Origin: Escallonia rubra
Taxonomy: Eukaryota; Streptophyta; Magnoliopsida; Escalloniales; Escalloniaceae
Assembly: GCA_033065855.1 (NCBI GenBank)
Contig: JAVXUO010000834.1
Span: forward strand, 62,001 to 126,000
Reading direction: 5' to 3'
Length of the DNA stretch: 64,000 nucleotides
The position numbers were made by a program, and so were the translations under genes. Below, one piece after another: positions 21,630 to 32,682 of the stretch. The first letter of the stretch is position 1, and each line of letters starts with the position of its first letter. The notes under the pieces are model-generated. The model was not told where the DNA came from. It saw only the letters and a program-made list of their open reading frames with translations, and searched no databases.

Positions 21630-24148
21630 TCTATACTACTTATAAAAGTGTGGATGTGTGTAAATCATTTTTGGACAAGAATACCCTCCCTATATTTATG
21701 AATGACTCAATTGCCATTCAAATGCAATTACTATACCTAAAATCTGGATTCTTTTAATAACTCCGCTTTTTTCACACTCATAAAAGTTACAATTAATCCG
21801 TGAATGTACTTTTCATGTCATCTATAACTTGATGCTTATTATAGATTAGGTTATGAAAAACCTTGATGAGCAAACATCTTATGTAAATAATTTCAGCAAT
21901 TTTCTTTTCTTAAATGACCGTTAGTGAATAATGGTTTTTGCTTTCGATAAATAAATCCGAGTTTCGTACTTTTTAACTGATAATTGAATCTGCCTTTTAT
22001 GTTAGCAATGATATTTTGCTAATACACTTCAACCAAAAAGAAAAGGTAAAAAAAAAAATAGACATTTTTAGTCTCTTTCACTTTCTTGTGATTGCCTAAG
22101 ACTTTTACATTCATAAAAGTAATTGCAATTAATTCGTGAATGTACTTTTTATATCATATATAACTTGACGCTTGTTATAGATTAGGTTATGAAAGACCTT
22201 AACAAGCATAACACCTTATGTAATAATTTCAGCAATTTTTTTTTAAAATGACCATTAGTTACTAATGGTTTTTGCATTCCATAGATAAATCCGACTTTCG
22301 TATTTTGTAACTGATAATTGGATAATTGAATCTGCCTTTCATGTTGGCAATGATATTTTGGTAATACACTTAAATAAAAAAGAAAAGGTCAAAAATTGGA
22401 TATTTTTAGTCTCTTTCACTTTCTTGCGTTTGGCTAAGACCTAATAATATATGTATGTACGTGGGTGGGTGAGTGTGTATGTGTGTCTGTAGTGGATGTA
22501 GGGATTTATTTCTTGGACAAAATGGCTCTTATACACTTATACAAACTACATTAATGCCTTTCGAATGTTGCCACATCGGTAACTGCCGACCTATCTCAAA
22601 GCCCATTTGTATTCCATCTTGCTGTAAATTGACTATACACCTTCATACATCTTCAATAATTCAAATTTTATGACTCTTCGTCTCCACCTCCACCTCGTCA
22701 AGTGACCAGATGATTAACATTTGTGCATGTTGTTCAAAGTTTGTTTAGAGGTAAATTAATTCTATGTTCTAGCCCTTGATTGTTTAATACTCCATATAAC
22801 CAATGTTAATGGATATCCTTCTACGCCTGTAAGTTCCAAACGAGTTTTGATTTGTGAGTTTATCTAGGTTTGGGCTCTATAGAGGTAAGCTTCCTAATCT
22901 CTTATGCTCTTTACAAACTTTGACTTTTTTAGGATGTTGCTTGATAATTCTAGTGTTTATTTTAGTTGTCAGCTTTCAATGTAGGCATCAAAATATTATC
23001 AGCACCAAGATTCTATAGATAATTTACCGGAGAAAAAAGTGGTCTAGATAAAATAGTGAGAGCTAAATATTTACTTTTCAAGATCGGGCATTTTATTCAG
23101 TATCATCGATAGGCAGTAGGATTAACAAGTGTTATGTTTAAGTTGTTAATAACTTTGGAAACATCCCATGTACTAGATTAGAGTTATCGAATGTGGAACG
23201 AACAACCCTAACTCCTCCGGAACAAACTTATTAGGATATTCTTTCAAATTTGTGAACATGTAAACTTTATTTGAGTGTGTGTGGTTTGAATATTCTATTC
23301 TTGTATATGATGATGTCACTTTTCCTCTTCTATAAATTATGCCTTAGAGATTTAACCAAAACGAAAAGTGAAGAAAAATCATTGCTAAAAGCCAAAAATA
23401 AGATTAAATAAGATAAAAGCATTTGTGAATAATAAAAAAAAATAACTGAAGAAACATATTCATAGCCACTCGAAAATAGCCATGGCCACCAAGGATAGCC
23501 TTCAAAGTTATATTTTAATCATTGTTGTTAAGAAATTACCACATAATACCTTTTTAGCGACAAACGCTGAAGTTACATGTCAATTACTCATTTAGCCTAA
23601 GTTAGCGTTTAAAAAATACAACTCTCTATATCTTTAATAGATGTAACACTTTGGTATTAACAATACGTCCAACATGCTAGCTATATTAATGCTGCAAGAA
23701 TGTAAATTAATGTAAATTTTCTATCTCTATTACAGATGAAATATTTTCCTATTGACCGATAAAACAAGGGATGGGTTATGGAAATAAGTTTGACCACTAG
23801 GCCTAGAAAAGAAATTTTAGCCCTTGAGCTCAGAAGGTGGTTGTTTTATGCCTTGCTAGATTGTTGCATTGACCTATTTTTCGGTCTTAAATGTTATACA
23901 CTTGGTTGTAAAAGATAATTTCTATGCTTATGCCATGTTTATGAAAATCCATTCCGCGGCCAAAAATATTTCAATTTGCATCTATATTTTCATATGCCGG
24001 TTGCTTAGCAACTAATAGAAATGTTGAATTGCATATGTAACCTCTATTAATTCCTTACTTAATTTTCGTTGTGATGCATACTAAGTTTTCTGACTATGAA
24101 TCTTCTAAAACATTGATGTTCACGTGCATCACACGTGGATTCAACTAG
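21630..24148 (+). mobile_element. Non-autonomous Helitron 2
   Basis: The 5' end is A|TCTATACTACTTATAAAAG at 21630, matching Helitron 1's terminal motif. The 3' end has a hairpin (CACGTG catca CACGTG region, 24121-24137), a short spacer and CTAG at 24145-24148 followed by T, so insertion was between A and T as expected. At 2.5 kb it has no Rep/helicase ORF. A large internal duplication (about 21770-22065 and 22100-22400) is described separately. Confidence 0.82.
21770..22400. repeat. About 310-bp direct tandem duplication inside Helitron 2
   Basis: Two copies share 'cataaaagt', 'ttgatgcttattatagatta'-type words, 'tttcagcaattttctttt' and 'aatgatattttg.taatacactt' in the same order, with scattered substitutions. 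A GT-rich microsatellite (22450-22495) follows. Confidence 0.75.
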
Positions 24149-24750
24149 TAGATTAAAAGTTGTAGAAGGAGTTTGGATAAAAAAAGATTATAGCATGTTT
24201 AGTGTGACGAAATTATCATATAGTGTATTCAATTTGAAATGAAACATTTAATGTCTGTTTAAAAGTAATGATATTTTAGTAATTCTCTTAGTCAAACTTG
24301 ATTCTCCAAAACTGATTAAATCTTAATCCAAGGAAACGAGAATTATAAATTTAATCAGTTTTAAGCACATTAGAGCAAATTTAATCAGCTTACATTTTTT
24401 TGCCAAATCCTTCAAACCTGATTTAATCTGAATTGAATCAGGTTTGACCATTCTATAATCAATCTCAAACAACCTCTGAGCAAAGGAAAAAATTGGAAAA
24501 GGAAGGAGAATAATAAATCAGCCTCTAAAAATGAATTAGCCAACTCCTAATTGACATTATTCATATGGAGATCACATGAAGCACAGTTGCTCAGTTCCAG
24601 AGTTATTTTTTTTTTTGACTGTAGGTAAAAATCCTACCAATCATATCATTAATAAGCAAGTAGTACAAGATATAGTCTAATAAAAGAAAAATAACAGGCG
24701 ACCGCTTCCTCTACAAAGTAACAACAGACAAGGACCGGCACATAGCCAGG

Positions 24751-25207
24751 TGTTGTGGCCAAAAATTGACCGAGACCGAACGAGCGTCGGTTGGGACCAA
24801 ATAAGCACACGAGCAGACCTGCAAAGCACAACACGAGCAAACGGTGACGCGCCGGGACCCCGGAGGGGGCTCCGGCGGGGAGTCTCCGATGCTTAAGTCA
24901 GTAAGTCGTCTTGAGAGAGTAACTGCGAATGAGCATATTATAGATAGTTAGAACTTACCATATTCCTCCTTTCCACTTCCATTTTATAGGGATGTATTAA
25001 AGGGTCGGTTACTTCCCTTTCATGAGGAGTTATTAGATTTATGGGGAGTTAATTGATGGGTGATCATTACCCATAATGGGAGAGTGGGAGAGTGGGAGAG
25101 TGGGTAAATGCCACTTCCCACCTCTCCAAAAGTCACGGGCAGTTTCAGAACTCTCTGGTTTGTGACACGTGTTGCTCTCCCACATGTGTATATTTTTACC
25201 CATATCA
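24751..25207 (-). repeat. LTR (left copy; 3' LTR) of the LARD-like element
   Basis: 457 bp, TG...CA ends, nearly identical to 30766-31214. It contains one extra 8-bp 'gggagagt' unit around 25080-25105. Confidence 0.92.
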
Positions 25208-25339
25208 TTTGCCCCCCATTCCATGTTCTTTCTGAGAAAGAATGTGGAAGCAAGATAATTGACTTAGCATCAAATTTTGGACCCTATTAAGGGGTGCTCC
25301 GCGTTGGGAATTTAACCAAAGATGATATCTTTAACTCAT

Positions 25340-26700
25340 TGGTAGAGTGCATAAGCTTTTGGTTTGGCAAAGGCGGGCTTGTCTACTCGGCCTGCCGAAT
25401 ACAGGCTTAGAAGGGCTCGCCTACTCGATTGGCAGAGTAGAGGCCTTAAATGTGCTCGTCTACTCGGCTAGCCGAGTAGAGAGCATGGATGTAATCTTCT
25501 GCTTAGCTGGTCGAGTAGAGTCTTAAAAATAGCTCATCTGCTGGGCTGCACGAGCAGAGAGACAAACTAATGTGCTAGTCGCCTCGGCCTAGCGAGCAGA
25601 GGCTTAGGAGACTCCGAAGGCGCTCATCTGCTTGGCTAGAGTAGATGCATGGGTTTAATGCGCTCGTCTACTCGGCAGAGGCTAAGACAAACGGAGCTTG
25701 TCTACTCGACTAGAGGCATTGATCTATTGCGCTCGTCTGCTCGGCAGAGGCTAAGACTAAAAGAGCTCGTCTACTCGACTAAAGTAGAGGTATGGGTCTG
25801 TAAAGGTGCTCGTCTACTCGGTTAGAGCAGAGGCATGGGTCTGTGCGCTCGTCTGCTCGGCAGAGGCTAAGACCAAACGTGCTCGTCTACTCGGTTAGAG
25901 CAGAGGCGTGGGTCTGTGCGCTCGTCTGCTCGGCAGAGGCTAAGACCAAAAGTGCTCGTCTACTCGGTTAGAGCAGAGGCGTGGGTCTGTGCGCTCGTCT
26001 GCTCGGCAGAGGCTAAGACCAAAAGTGCTCGTCTACTCGGTTAGAGCAGAGGCGTGGGTCTGTGCGCTCGTCTGCTCGGCAGAGGCTAAGACCAAAAGTG
26101 CTCGTCTACTCGGTTAGAGCAGAGGCGTGGGTCTGTGCGCTCGTCTGCTCGGCAGAGGCTAAGACCAAAAGTGCTCGTCTACTCGGTTAGAGCAGAGGCG
26201 TGGGTCTGTGCGCTCGTCTGCTCGGCAGAGGCTAAGACCAAAAGTGCTCGTCTACTCGGTTAGAGCAGAGGCGTGGGTCTGTGCGCTCGTCTGCTCGGCA
26301 GAGGCTAAGACCAAAAGTGCTCGTCTACTCGGTTAGAGCAGAGGCGTGGGTCTGTGCGCTCGTCTGCTCGGCAGAGGCTAAGACCAAAAGTGCTCGTCTA
26401 CTCGGTTAGAGCAGAGGCGTGGGTCTGTGCGCTCGTCTGCTCGGCAGAGGCTAAGACCAAAAGTGCTCGTCTACTCGGTTAGAGCAGAGGCGTGGGTCTG
26501 TGCGCTCGTCTGCTCGGCAGAGGCTAAGACCAAAAGTGCTCGTCTACTCGGTTAGAGCAGAGGCGTGGGTCTGTGCGCTCGTCTGCTCGGCAGAGGCTAA
26601 GACCAGAGGTGCTCGTATGCAAGGCCTAGTGAGTAGAAGCTTACTCTAAAGGAGCTCGTCTACTCAGTCTGGGGAGCAGAGGCCTTATAGAGGATTCGAG
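25340..26700. repeat. 73-bp dimeric tandem array (11 homogeneous copies plus degenerate flanks)
   Basis: From 25806 to 26608 there are 11 head-to-tail units of exactly 73 bp, and those from 25952 on look identical apart from the last bases. Each unit consists of two related half-units built on 'gctcgtctactcgg' and 'gctcgtctgctcgg', so it is a dimer of an ancestral 36-37-bp monomer. Monomer-like, diverged copies extend to about 25340 on the left and 26700 on the right. The homogeneous core with degenerate edges fits amplification by unequal exchange or template slippage. No ORF is maintained. Confidence 0.9.
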
Positions 26701-28599
26701 TGAAGTAGTGTGTCCACTCGATTTTATCGTTTCTATCAAGGGGGTACAAAGGTAAGTTGCCCCCCGTTATGCTGATCGAATGGCACCACATGGTGGTTGT
26801 CCTAAAGGTCATGAGATCATGGCTATTGGATTGCAATAATATCTCTATATAAGGAGAACTTTATTTTATTTAGAGCGAGAAAGACTTTGAAATGCCTAAA
26901 GGAGCTCGCTTTCTTGGATTGGCGACGTAGGAGTCCATCGGAGTTCTTCAGCTCGATCCGGCGAGTAGTGAGCTAGGAATTCGAAGAATCTCTGCTCTGC
27001 GAGGCTTACACGACTTCTCGAGAAAGAGTATGAGTGCTTAGCTGGGCCATGGTTTAGGTGGCTCTTTATAGAGATGAGTACGGGTGTTCGGCTAGACCAG
27101 CGGTGCTGGATGATGACCTGCACTGTCATGCTGAGCTTCCCAAAGTGTCGGTCATAAGAGTGGCTAGAGCTCGGTTAAAACACTTAAGAGTGAGTCTCGT
27201 AATATATCTTCTTAGGTCATTTATTCTTTCAATGATGGTACTCCTCGTCGTCTAAAAAAAAAGAAAGTGATGTTGCCATTACAATGGTCTTGGCCTTCTT
27301 TGTGATGCAAATGGTGAGAGTATAAATTTATCGTCGGGTGACCTTAGACGTTGTTTACAAAAGCTCTCAGCATAATGATGAAGAGGTTAGGTGAGGCATC
27401 ATTGAATAGGTTGCCTTTGACAGGTGGTGGTTTTGTAGTGCTCGATACATTCGAGAAGGACGATTGATCAATGCTTGTAACTGCTTGATAGACTCTTATG
27501 TGGCATGAGTGGTGATGAGCAGGTCGTGCTGCTCAGCCATCGTATGACGGGGAGTGCAAGCTCTGTGTCAGAGGTTATAATCTCATGTACATGTAGCCCC
27601 CCTGACTAAGAAGGCATAGATGCAAATGTGGCTTCTTAGTCACTGTGTAAGGCATGTTCTTAAAAAGAACAATTGTTTGCCGGCTCGGTGAGACAAGTAA
27701 ATAAAGCTAGGGAGTGTGGTCTATATGTTCGGCTAGATGAGCAGATAAAGTTAGAGAACCATGGTCTGTCCAAGCAAGTAGCAGACGTGGAGTCCGTCAG
27801 AGCAGGATGCCACTAGATGACTAATAAAGACGTTGCAACATTTTGTCGATACGATGTGTAGCGATGTGCAATAGTGTGGCAAATGAGAATACAGGCACGA
27901 GATCTCAAATTTTCTAGACGTACTAGCAAAGCTATAATCATAGGTTGTGATGCTCTCATGGTTAGTGGTAACATACACAAGTCAACATATGACGCTTGGC
28001 AAGCAGGATGCTGCCTTTTGAAGCTCTTAGTGTATCTAAGCCACGGGGGCTGTAAATTTTCTTCAAGTACAAAGTGTGGTGTGTTATAAATCCTCGTAAC
28101 AGGAAAACACGTCACGAAAAAATATAGCAAGAGAGCGCATGAACTGATGAAGGCAACTACTCAGTATATTTTAGCACTAAACTCATAGTAATAGCTCTGT
28201 CGGTTAGATAGTTGAGATGTCTCGTATTACATAATGTAAGCGAGGCATAAAAAATTATTAGCACTCGGATGGCCTAAATGTACTTAACCAATTGAAGCAA
28301 TTGGGTGATACCAGACCAAATAGGTCTACGTAAATAAAGGCACATGAAACGTAACGTATATAAAGCTTGCTGGAGCTTACGGTTGCCTATAATAGCCTAC
28401 AACACAGCGTGTGCCGCCTATTTTTAGTGACGAACATGTGACACGAAAAATTGAGGCTACATTTGTGTAGGCTTTTAAAGAAGCAAATAAGCTGCATATA
28501 TAAATAAGACTTAATTACCGGTTTTAAGGATAAATATGCATAGCTATGGGTACAAACATAATTCCTTAAAAAGGAAAGTGTGCACCTGATTATTTGTTC

Positions 28600-30740
28600 T
28601 GTGGCCCGATTTTCTCCTTCACAAAGGGGACCAGCCATGGAGTCGCCGCAGTGCCATTGTCATTAGGGCCACCAACTGCCGAGAGTCAGCGCCGATCACT
28701 GCCGATGGGTCTAGATCTGACCGTTTACTCCTTGGGGACGTCGATTGCAGACGAAGGCCGCGTGTTTGATGGTTGCAACGGTTGAGGCTCGGACGGAGTA
28801 GTGGCGGAAGTGGCGTGTCTGGCGACAGTCTCTGCTGCTGAACTGTCGGCGGGGAGCTGGTCGGAGTGGCGTAGGTGCGATGGGGTGAGCGTCGCGGCCG
28901 GCGGAGGCGTGAGGGTCAAATTAGCGTGGACCCTTCGCCGGCGTCGTGTAAGTCCACGTAGATTGGATTTGGAAGGTCACCGGAGGGGCAGCCGTACTGT
29001 GGTGTGGCCGTGGCGCCGATCTGTTGTCTCGGCGGTGGCGCTGACGGCGGCACGATCGTGATAGGCCGATGAAAGAGTCGGCGCTGTGGTGCCTAGCTCC
29101 GTGTTGCTTGTCGTTACGGTGGAGAGGATCTGGCAAGCGCCGGTGAGACGGCATCGCGACGGCGTCGTTACGGTGGAGAGGATCTGGCAAGCGCCGGTGA
29201 GACGGCATCGCGACGGCGTCGTTACGGTGGTGGTGTCTCGACGGCGCGGGTTTCCTGGTGGCGCTGCTGTGGCATCCTCCTCTTCTCTTTCTTTTCATTT
29301 TTTTTTTCTGAATGTTGCCTTCGCTGTTCCGGCGGCTTCACGGCGGTGGTCGGCCGCGACTGGTATGGCGATTGGGCACGAGTGAGGTGGCGATCGTAGA
29401 TCAGGCAGCCCCTACTGGTGGCGACATCGGGGTTTGGCCGAAAGTAGAGCGCGATGTCAGGGGGCTGTGGTGAAGCGGCGCCATTGCCGTTAGCTTGTGG
29501 TGACTGGCGTGACATCGTTGATGGTTGCGGGTTTCGACCCTTGATGTGACAGTGATGTGGCGGTTGCCTGGCGGTGTTGGTGAAACCACTAGAGGACGGT
29601 GCCGTGGTTGATGATTTAGGGGTTTAGACGACGGAACGTCGTCGTCGAAGTTGGTGGTCGTTGCAGAGACGTTGGCCCTTTTGGCCGAGGCCGTTGTGCC
29701 GTGGAGTTGGCCGGAGTGGTGCAACAGCGGATCTGGCATCCCTTGGTCGCGAGGCTGAGACGGCAACAGTGCTGCCAGTCGCATTGGAGTCGACTGGACG
29801 GATGGGTGGCCGCTGCAATAATGGGCCGAACCTGGCGGCGATGCCCCTCAGAAAATTGCGGCAGACGGCTTGGTGGTTGCGCCGATAAGCCTCGGCACTG
29901 CTTCTTCCTATTCTGAATTTTTTTTTTTTTTATTGCGATGGTGCGCCATCGTAAAAGGCCGCACTTGTGCAATTGGTTGATGCTCCGGTTGTGGCATGGA
30001 GTTTGACATGACGGAATTGATGGGGAGTTAGCCGGATTGATGCCGGCAACTTGCCCCTAATCGTGATGATGCGTGATCGACGGAGTTGTCGCTGTTAACT
30101 TCGGAATGAAGTGAACCTACGGCAGTGCTGGATCTTCTCCGGGTTATCAAACGGCGGGGTCTTCGACGTTATCGCAAATATGATGCAGCGGCGGCGCGGT
30201 CGTGGTTATTGTCACGTTTGGCAGCCGACTGTGGCTGGTTGTTATTTATCCGGTTGTACAACGGGTGACTCTGACCAGTCGTGGCAGTTGCAAATTTGTC
30301 TGCTTTGTGATTGACGGTGGCAGATTTATCCGCACTTCTTCTTTGCAGCATCACTGGCGCGATGTCGCAGATTATGACGGTGAGACATCGGGAGTTTGAA
30401 CGACGATTGGGCGACGTGTTCCTTGGGGTGCGACGCTGTTGGTCACAAGAGCGGTGGGTTGGTGGCCGAAGAAGAAGACACCTTGTGGATTTTTTCGGCA
30501 CTGTTGATGTTGTTACCAGTGGATGATCGTGCACAGGCACTAGAGGATGGCAGTGGAGGTTGCTTCGTGCCGGTGGTCTTGACTTCGTAGGAACATCATT
30601 GGGTGTTAATGCCGTCAATGACCACCGGTGGTATGCTGACCGCCATGATTGCCGCCCGGTGCTACGGACGATATTTCAGCTGGCGTTTTCTCCTCTTTTG
30701 CGTTTCATTATCGACATGTTTGCTAGGCCTGCTTGGCTTT
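28600..30740. other. GC-rich interior of the LARD-like element, coding-like but without domains
   Basis: Overlapping ORFs on both strands (for example 28921-29298 and 30169-30618 minus) are products of GC richness. None shows a known domain or a continuous frame. A 54-bp unit is duplicated at 29113-29220. The block could be leader sequence of the parental element or captured host sequence. Confidence 0.5.
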
Positions 30741-30765
30741 GTCGGTCCCACGGATGGCGCCAAAA

Positions 30766-31214
30766 TGTTGTGGCCAAAAATTGACCGAGACCGAACGAGC
30801 GTCGGTTGGGACCAAATAAGCACACGAGCAGACCTGCAAAGCACAACACGAGCAAACGGTGACGCGCCGGGACCCCGGAGGGGGCTCCGGCGGGGAGTCT
30901 CCGATGCTTAAGTCAGTAAGTCGTCTTGAGAGAGTAACTGAGAATGAGCATATTATAGATAGTTAGAACTTACCATATTCCTCCTTTCCACTTCCATTTT
31001 ATAGGGATGTATTAAAGGGTCGGTTACTTCCCTTTCATGAGGAGTTATTAGATTTATGGGGAGTTAATTGATGGGTGATCATTACCCATAATGGGAGAGT
31101 AGGAGAGTGGGTAAATGCCACTTCCCACCTCTCCAAAAGTCACGGGCAGTTTCAGAACTCTCTGGTTTGTGACACGTGTTGCTCTCCCACATGTGTATAT
31201 TTTTACCCATATCA
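30766..31214 (-). repeat. LTR (right copy; 5' LTR) of the LARD-like element
   Basis: 449 bp, TG...CA ends. The primer-binding-type TGGCGCC motif lies immediately inside it at 30750-30763. Confidence 0.92.
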
Positions 31215-32682
31215 CCAGGCGTCCTTGAATATCCGAGAGCGGCAAAAACAAGAACGGCTTGATCGCCAAAGAACTTCTACTGGCTTTATCGCCAACGAAC
31301 CTCCATCGAAGACTACCTGCATAAAAGATTAGTACACTTTACCCAAGTCAAGACACTAATTATACACAAGGACAACAACCTGACCCGTGTGCCCAAGACC
31401 AGAGAAAGACAAAAAAATTACAAAACCCAAAACAGAAGAACATCGCAACGAAGTCAACTATGAAAGCCATGTGCCCAGATTACACGGCTATCAACCATGC
31501 ACACCAAGTGCCCCTCGTGCCCCACGCTCACGCGCCACCTCACACCGCACCACGCTACCCGCCGCTAAGCCTGGTACCGGCACCATCGCCGGCCACCGTT
31601 CCTCCGTCAACCACAGCGAACCCCACCACTGGTTGCCAAGAACCACCACAGCCATTGCCGACCACCCTCGCCACTAATCACCACCCCTCAAACCACAACC
31701 CCACCTACGGCCATCCACCCCCACAAACCACCAATTCCAACCCGCCACTCCCCACACCAGCGTCACACAGAGTTGCCCACCAATACCATCCAACCCACAA
31801 GGAACCGAGAGAGGGGGGAGGGGGACGTATTAGGGAGGGGAAAGGAAGAAAAAGAAGAGGGACCCCTAGCAGGAAGAAAACCTCCCTCGGCCACCCTATC
31901 TACCACCACCACGACTCACGACACCCACAACCCCCCGTGCCCAACCCACCGTGATCCACCAAGAAATTCGATCCCAAACCAGGAGGCAAGCCCAACCCAT
32001 CCTAGACCAAAACCCAAATAGGAGACTAGGCAACCAAACCACAACCACGGCCTACCACCAGCAACCCAAACACCAGTCCGAACCACAGTCGCAGTCCATG
32101 CCACCCAATCGCATACCGCAAGCCCAGGCGCAACAGCCAACCACAACTCCCCAAGGCCGTGAAAAGCACCAAAAGACTCGATTAAAGGGAATTCACAGAC
32201 ATCAAACGGGTAATTAATATGTACAGAGCCACCACTCGCCGAAGAACCGGCGGTGGTGAAAGATCGCCGGTTGGCGGTGAAGAGGCAAGTGTTTTTGAGG
32301 TCTAAAGGGGAGAGTTTTTCGGCAGAGAGTGTTGTGTTTTTGAAATTGGGTATTATGTGTGCGGGTATTCTCAGTTCCAGAGTTGATATCCACGTTGGCA
32401 CCAAGCAATGGCGCAACTCTGCTAAAGAATTCAATATGAACGCAAGAATTCCTTCTTAGCAAGACTTGAAGTGACCAAATTTTGTGTATATGGAAGAGAG
32501 GGAGAGTGACATCTATTGTTGTACTTAAGAGGGATCTCATACAAGGGGAGCACTTCCCACTTGTATTCTATACAAGCCCTCAATTCCCATCTCTCTTCTC
32601 CTATTTATTCTTTATACAACAATAAAGCAATACATTACCCGTAACACTATTGACATGCATTTTGAAAAATAAATCAAGAAAA

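Larger units (their letters stand above)
21541..24477. mobile_element. Possible old MITE (about 0.42 kb without its insert) hosting Helitron 2
   Basis: The left end AGAGACCGTTTGGGATTGATT (21541) and the inverse of the right end AGAGGTTGTTTGAGATTGATT (24477) match at 17 of 21 positions and enclose Helitron 2 with only short flanks. I could not find a matching target duplication, so the call is tentative. Confidence 0.35.
24751..31214 (-). mobile_element. Intact non-coding LTR retrotransposon (LARD-like), 6.46 kb
   Basis: Two LTRs of about 450 bp enclose 5.6 kb and are flanked by a perfect 5-bp target duplication, CCAGG (24746-24750, 31215-31219). Just inside the right LTR, on the minus strand, is TTTTGGCGCCATCCGTGGGA (30745-30765), a primer-binding-type sequence. 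Just inside the left LTR is a C6 tract (25211-25217), the complement of a polypurine tract. Orientation is therefore minus. No gag, protease, reverse transcriptase, integrase or RNase H motif appears in any frame. The interior has a 2-kb GC-rich part (28600-30740), an AT-rich middle and a tandem array (25340-26700). LTRs differ by about one or two substitutions and one 8-bp indel, so insertion is recent and must have been driven in trans. Confidence 0.9.
24605..32369 (-). mobile_element. Poly(A) retroposon (non-LTR type) with 15-bp target duplication, split by a young LTR element
   Basis: Perfect direct repeats CTCAGTTCCAGAGTT at 24590-24604 and 32370-32384 flank the unit. The left end is a poly(T) run (24606-24616), the complement of a poly(A) tail, so the element is on the minus strand. 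With the LTR element (24751-31214 plus one target copy) removed, its own length is about 1.3 kb. Its 5' part (31220-32369) is GC-rich and Gly/Trp/Val-rich in translation, without a recognisable RT. It may be a non-autonomous LINE derivative or a retrocopied transcript. ORFs there (for example 31916-32434) have no domain. Confidence 0.8.

Noticed and set aside
25806..26608. Regular direct repeats resembling a CRISPR array
   Set aside because: The 73-bp units are contiguous with no unique spacers, the context is a plant LTR element and there are no cas genes.
28600..30740. Possible host genes on either strand in the GC-rich block
   Set aside because: Only overlapping open frames without domains, in a region fully enclosed by the LTR element; composition explains them.
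31387..32434. ORFs of 164 codons (plus) and 172 codons (minus)
   Set aside because: They overlap each other on opposite strands in a GC-biased retroposon part, with low-complexity Pro/His/Thr or Gly/Trp/Val composition and no domain.
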